A DNA stretch of 8,113 bases from CAYXRK01 sp964467615 (GTDB lineage: Bacteria > Hydrogenedentota > Hydrogenedentia > Hydrogenedentales > GCA-2746185). Location: assembly GCA_964467615.1 (NCBI GenBank), contig CAYXRK010000204.1, forward strand, positions 1-8,113, written 5' to 3'. Of the stretch, positions 6,465-8,113 are shown piece after piece. The number at the start of each line of letters is the position of its first letter. Within the stretch, counting starts at the first letter, position 1. The position numbers and the translations under genes were made by a program. The notes beneath the pieces are model-generated. The model worked only from the letters and a program-made list of their open reading frames with translations. It made no database searches and was not told where the DNA came from.

Positions 6465-8039
6465 GTGCGCTTGCGAGACGAGCCGGGCCGTCCTGCGGCG
6501 CACGAGAAGGATATTCGGTTCGTGATCGCGTATTCGGCGGCGGCCCTCGCGGGGGCGGCGGTAATGATTTACGAGTTGCTCGCGATCCGCATTTTGCAGC
6601 GGTATTTCGGCGGGACGATGGATGTGTGGGCGTCGGAGATCGCAGTGTGCCTGGGGGGACTGGCGTTGGGTTATGCGATTGGAGGGCGGTTGGCAGACCG
6701 ATTTCGGAGCCAGCGCATTGTGGGGATATTTCTTTTCGGAGCGGGCGCGGCAGGACTGCTCATTCACCCACTGGCCGAATGGGCCGGCGACGCATTCGTA
6801 TCTACGGAATTGCTTATCCAATGGCAACCGCTGATGGCGGCGGGTGTGTCAACCTTTGTACCTATTGCCGCGCTAGGCACGGTGATGCCGCTAACGATCG
6901 GCGCGCTTTCTCGGGACGCGGATCACGCGGGGCGCACGGCGGGTCGCGTGGCGGCGGTATCTACACTGGGCAGCATCGTTGGCGTATTGGTCACGCCGAT
7001 GCTTCTGCTTCGACACTTTGGCATCGTCGAGACGCTGAATTTTACCTCGGGCCTGCTGATATTGGCTGGCGCGTTGATGCAAATCCAAAGGCGTACCGTT
7101 GCCGTAGTTCTGACGGCGGCGTTCATCCCCGCGTTTGGCCAAGTCCAGTTCGAGACGTACAGCAACTACCACCACATTCTCGTCGAGGACGCAGGCGATG
7201 TTCGGGCGCTACTTTTCGACAATAATCAGCAGTCGCTTATGTCGCTCAGCGATCCGAGTACGGGCGGATTCGAGTACACGGACTATTTTCATCTTCCGCT
7301 CGTGCTCGATCCCAAGATAACTCGGGTCCTCTTCCTTGGCTTAGGTGGAGGGACCGGGCCGAAGAGCTTCCTCCGCAACTATCCGGCGATGCGGGTCGAA
7401 GTGGTGGAAATCGATCCCGAGGTCGTGAAAGTAGCGAAGCAGTTCTTCGCAATTCCGGACGATCCGCGGCTATCGATCCAGGTGGCAGATGCTCGGACGT
7501 ATTTGCAGCGGGGAAGCGCGCGGTACGGCGCGATACTGATGGACGCGTATGCCTCGGGGCCGCGCGGCATGGCGTATCTTCCGTACCATCTCGCGACGCA
7601 GGAGTTCTTCACCATCGTGTGGGAACGCCTCGACAACGGCGGCTCGTTCTTCTTCAATGCGATCGGCCGGCACAACGGCGACAACGCCGAAGTCTTACGA
7701 AACGTGCTCGTGACGCTCGAATCGGTCTTTCAGGCTGTGTATGTATTCGAGGCCAGGACCAGCATCAACACGGTCTTCATCGCGCAGAAGATCGACATGG
7801 GCGCTCTTGACGCTAACGGCCTCCGTGAAGGGAAAACGTGGCCGGAAGGCCCGTGGATGGCGCATCCGCTATCCGGCGCGCAGTGGCAAGAGCTCATCGG
7901 GGGGCTGGGGCCCGGTGTCATGGTGGGGGTACCGAATCTGCCTCAGCGAGTAACGCAGTTCTCAAGGGCGCAAACGGCGCGGCGGAACGGCGTTGTGTTG
8001 ACTGATGACTTTGCGCCGACGGACGTGGGTGGCCGCTGA
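6465..8039 (+). CDS. Membrane-fused spermidine-synthase-like protein
   Basis: 524 residues from GTG 6465. The N-terminal part (about 18-225) has roughly seven membrane spans, including GAAVMIYELLAIRILQRYFGG (30-50) and LGYAIGGRLADRFRS (68-82), the usual start of fused MFS/spermidine synthases. The C-terminal part is a Rossmann methyltransferase-like domain: SNYHHILVED (233-242), nucleotide loop LFLGLGGGTG (289-298), acidic ribose-binding VEIDPE (314-319), ADARTYL (341-347), ILMDAY (357-362), YLPYHLATQEFF (371-382) and LTDDFAP (512-518). The usual aminopropyltransferase D-[ST]-x-D-P motif is replaced by DAYAS (360-364), so polyamine synthesis is doubtful. The start is uncertain: GTG 6465 gives a basic cytoplasmic N-terminus but has no clear ribosome site, GTG 6522 has GAGAAGG 11 bases upstream, and an upstream TTG (6375) overlapping the previous gene is less likely. 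No polyamine gene is adjacent. Confidence 0.87.
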   Translation: MRLRDEPGRPAAHEKDIRFVIAYSAAALAGAAVMIYELLAIRILQRYFGGTMDVWASEIAVCLGGLALGYAIGGRLADRFRSQRIVGIFLFGAGAAGLLIHPLAEWAGDAFVSTELLIQWQPLMAAGVSTFVPIAALGTVMPLTIGALSRDADHAGRTAGRVAAVSTLGSIVGVLVTPMLLLRHFGIVETLNFTSGLLILAGALMQIQRRTVAVVLTAAFIPAFGQVQFETYSNYHHILVEDAGDVRALLFDNNQQSLMSLSDPSTGGFEYTDYFHLPLVLDPKITRVLFLGLGGGTGPKSFLRNYPAMRVEVVEIDPEVVKVAKQFFAIPDDPRLSIQVADARTYLQRGSARYGAILMDAYASGPRGMAYLPYHLATQEFFTIVWERLDNGGSFFFNAIGRHNGDNAEVLRNVLVTLESVFQAVYVFEARTSINTVFIAQKIDMGALDANGLREGKTWPEGPWMAHPLSGAQWQELIGGLGPGVMVGVPNLPQRVTQFSRAQTARRNGVVLTDDFAPTDVGGR

Positions 8040-8052
8040 TCGCTAGAGCGAT
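8039..8052. terminator. Weak hairpin between converging genes
   Basis: ATCGC (8039-8043) and GCGAT (8048-8052) form a short palindrome around TAGA, followed by TTCTC. It lies exactly between two converging stop codons (8037-8039 and 8043-8045), where a shared bidirectional terminator would be expected. The stem is short and not GC-rich and the T tract is poor, so this is only a candidate. Confidence 0.2.
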
Positions 8053-8113
8053 TTCTCGAAGTGGCGGTGCTTCTCTTCTTCGAGCACGATGGTTTCGAGA
8101 TTGGCCATTCGCT
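8043..8113 (-). CDS. C-terminal end of an unidentified converging gene (partial)
   Basis: The minus strand from the right edge reads an open frame of 22 codons, ending MANLETIVLEEEKHRHFEKS plus L, then TAG at 8045-8043. Codon use is GC-biased and the sequence is charged and helical, as in a real protein end. The EExxH-type stretch (EEEKHRHF) recalls the iron-ligand helix of ferritin-like or rubrerythrin proteins, but 22 residues are too few for an assignment. The gene body lies beyond the window. An internal ATG (8106-8108) could in principle start a 21-residue peptide, but a C-terminal fragment is more likely. Confidence 0.5.
   Translation of the reverse strand, partial: RMANLETIVLEEEKHRHFEKSL

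Noticed and set aside
1..8113. CRISPR array, tRNA, rRNA, insertion sequence or prophage
   Set aside because: No regularly spaced repeats, cloverleaf-like segment with CCA-type end, rRNA stretch or transposase/integrase motif was seen on either strand.

Overview
The window is GC-rich bacterial DNA with five complete plus-strand genes and the 3' end of one minus-strand gene at the right edge. No rRNA, tRNA, CRISPR array, transposase or phage gene is visible. The gene set (a GldA-like ATPase, a fused GldF/GldG-like permease, a DUF4340 protein and a membrane-bound spermidine-synthase-like protein) together with the hairpin repeats between genes fits an environmental Gram-negative lineage, possibly Planctomycetota, Hydrogenedentota or a related group. 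That placement is inference from gene content and style; no phylogenetic marker is present.

Layout: (a) 1-243 has no convincing gene and carries a REP-like hairpin (166-187) about 55 bases before the first start codon. (b) 244-3720 holds an ABC ATPase and a permease fused to an extracytoplasmic GldG-type domain, abutting as TAAATG. (c) 3721-3915 is a 195-base gap dominated by a 14-bp inverted repeat around a 25-base loop that resembles a dispersed repeat. (d) 3916-5937 encodes a membrane-anchored DUF4340 protein with internally repeated domains and proline/alanine-rich linkers. (e) 5941-6054 is a short gap with a second REP-like hairpin in the opposite orientation to the first. (f) 6055-6426 encodes a small limonene-1,2-epoxide-hydrolase-family protein that retains the residues expected for catalysis. 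(g) 6465-8039 encodes a polytopic membrane protein fused to a spermidine-synthase-like Rossmann domain. (h) 8043 to the right edge is the C-terminus of a converging gene.

The first three genes probably form one functional module. The ATPase powers the permease half of the fusion. The GldG-like half and the DUF4340 protein are both membrane-anchored with large, presumably periplasmic domains and may act together on an unknown substrate at the cell envelope. Homologous genes were first described in Flavobacterium gliding (GldA, GldF, GldG), but no other gliding gene is present, so gliding should not be assumed. The last two plus-strand genes have no evident link to this module.
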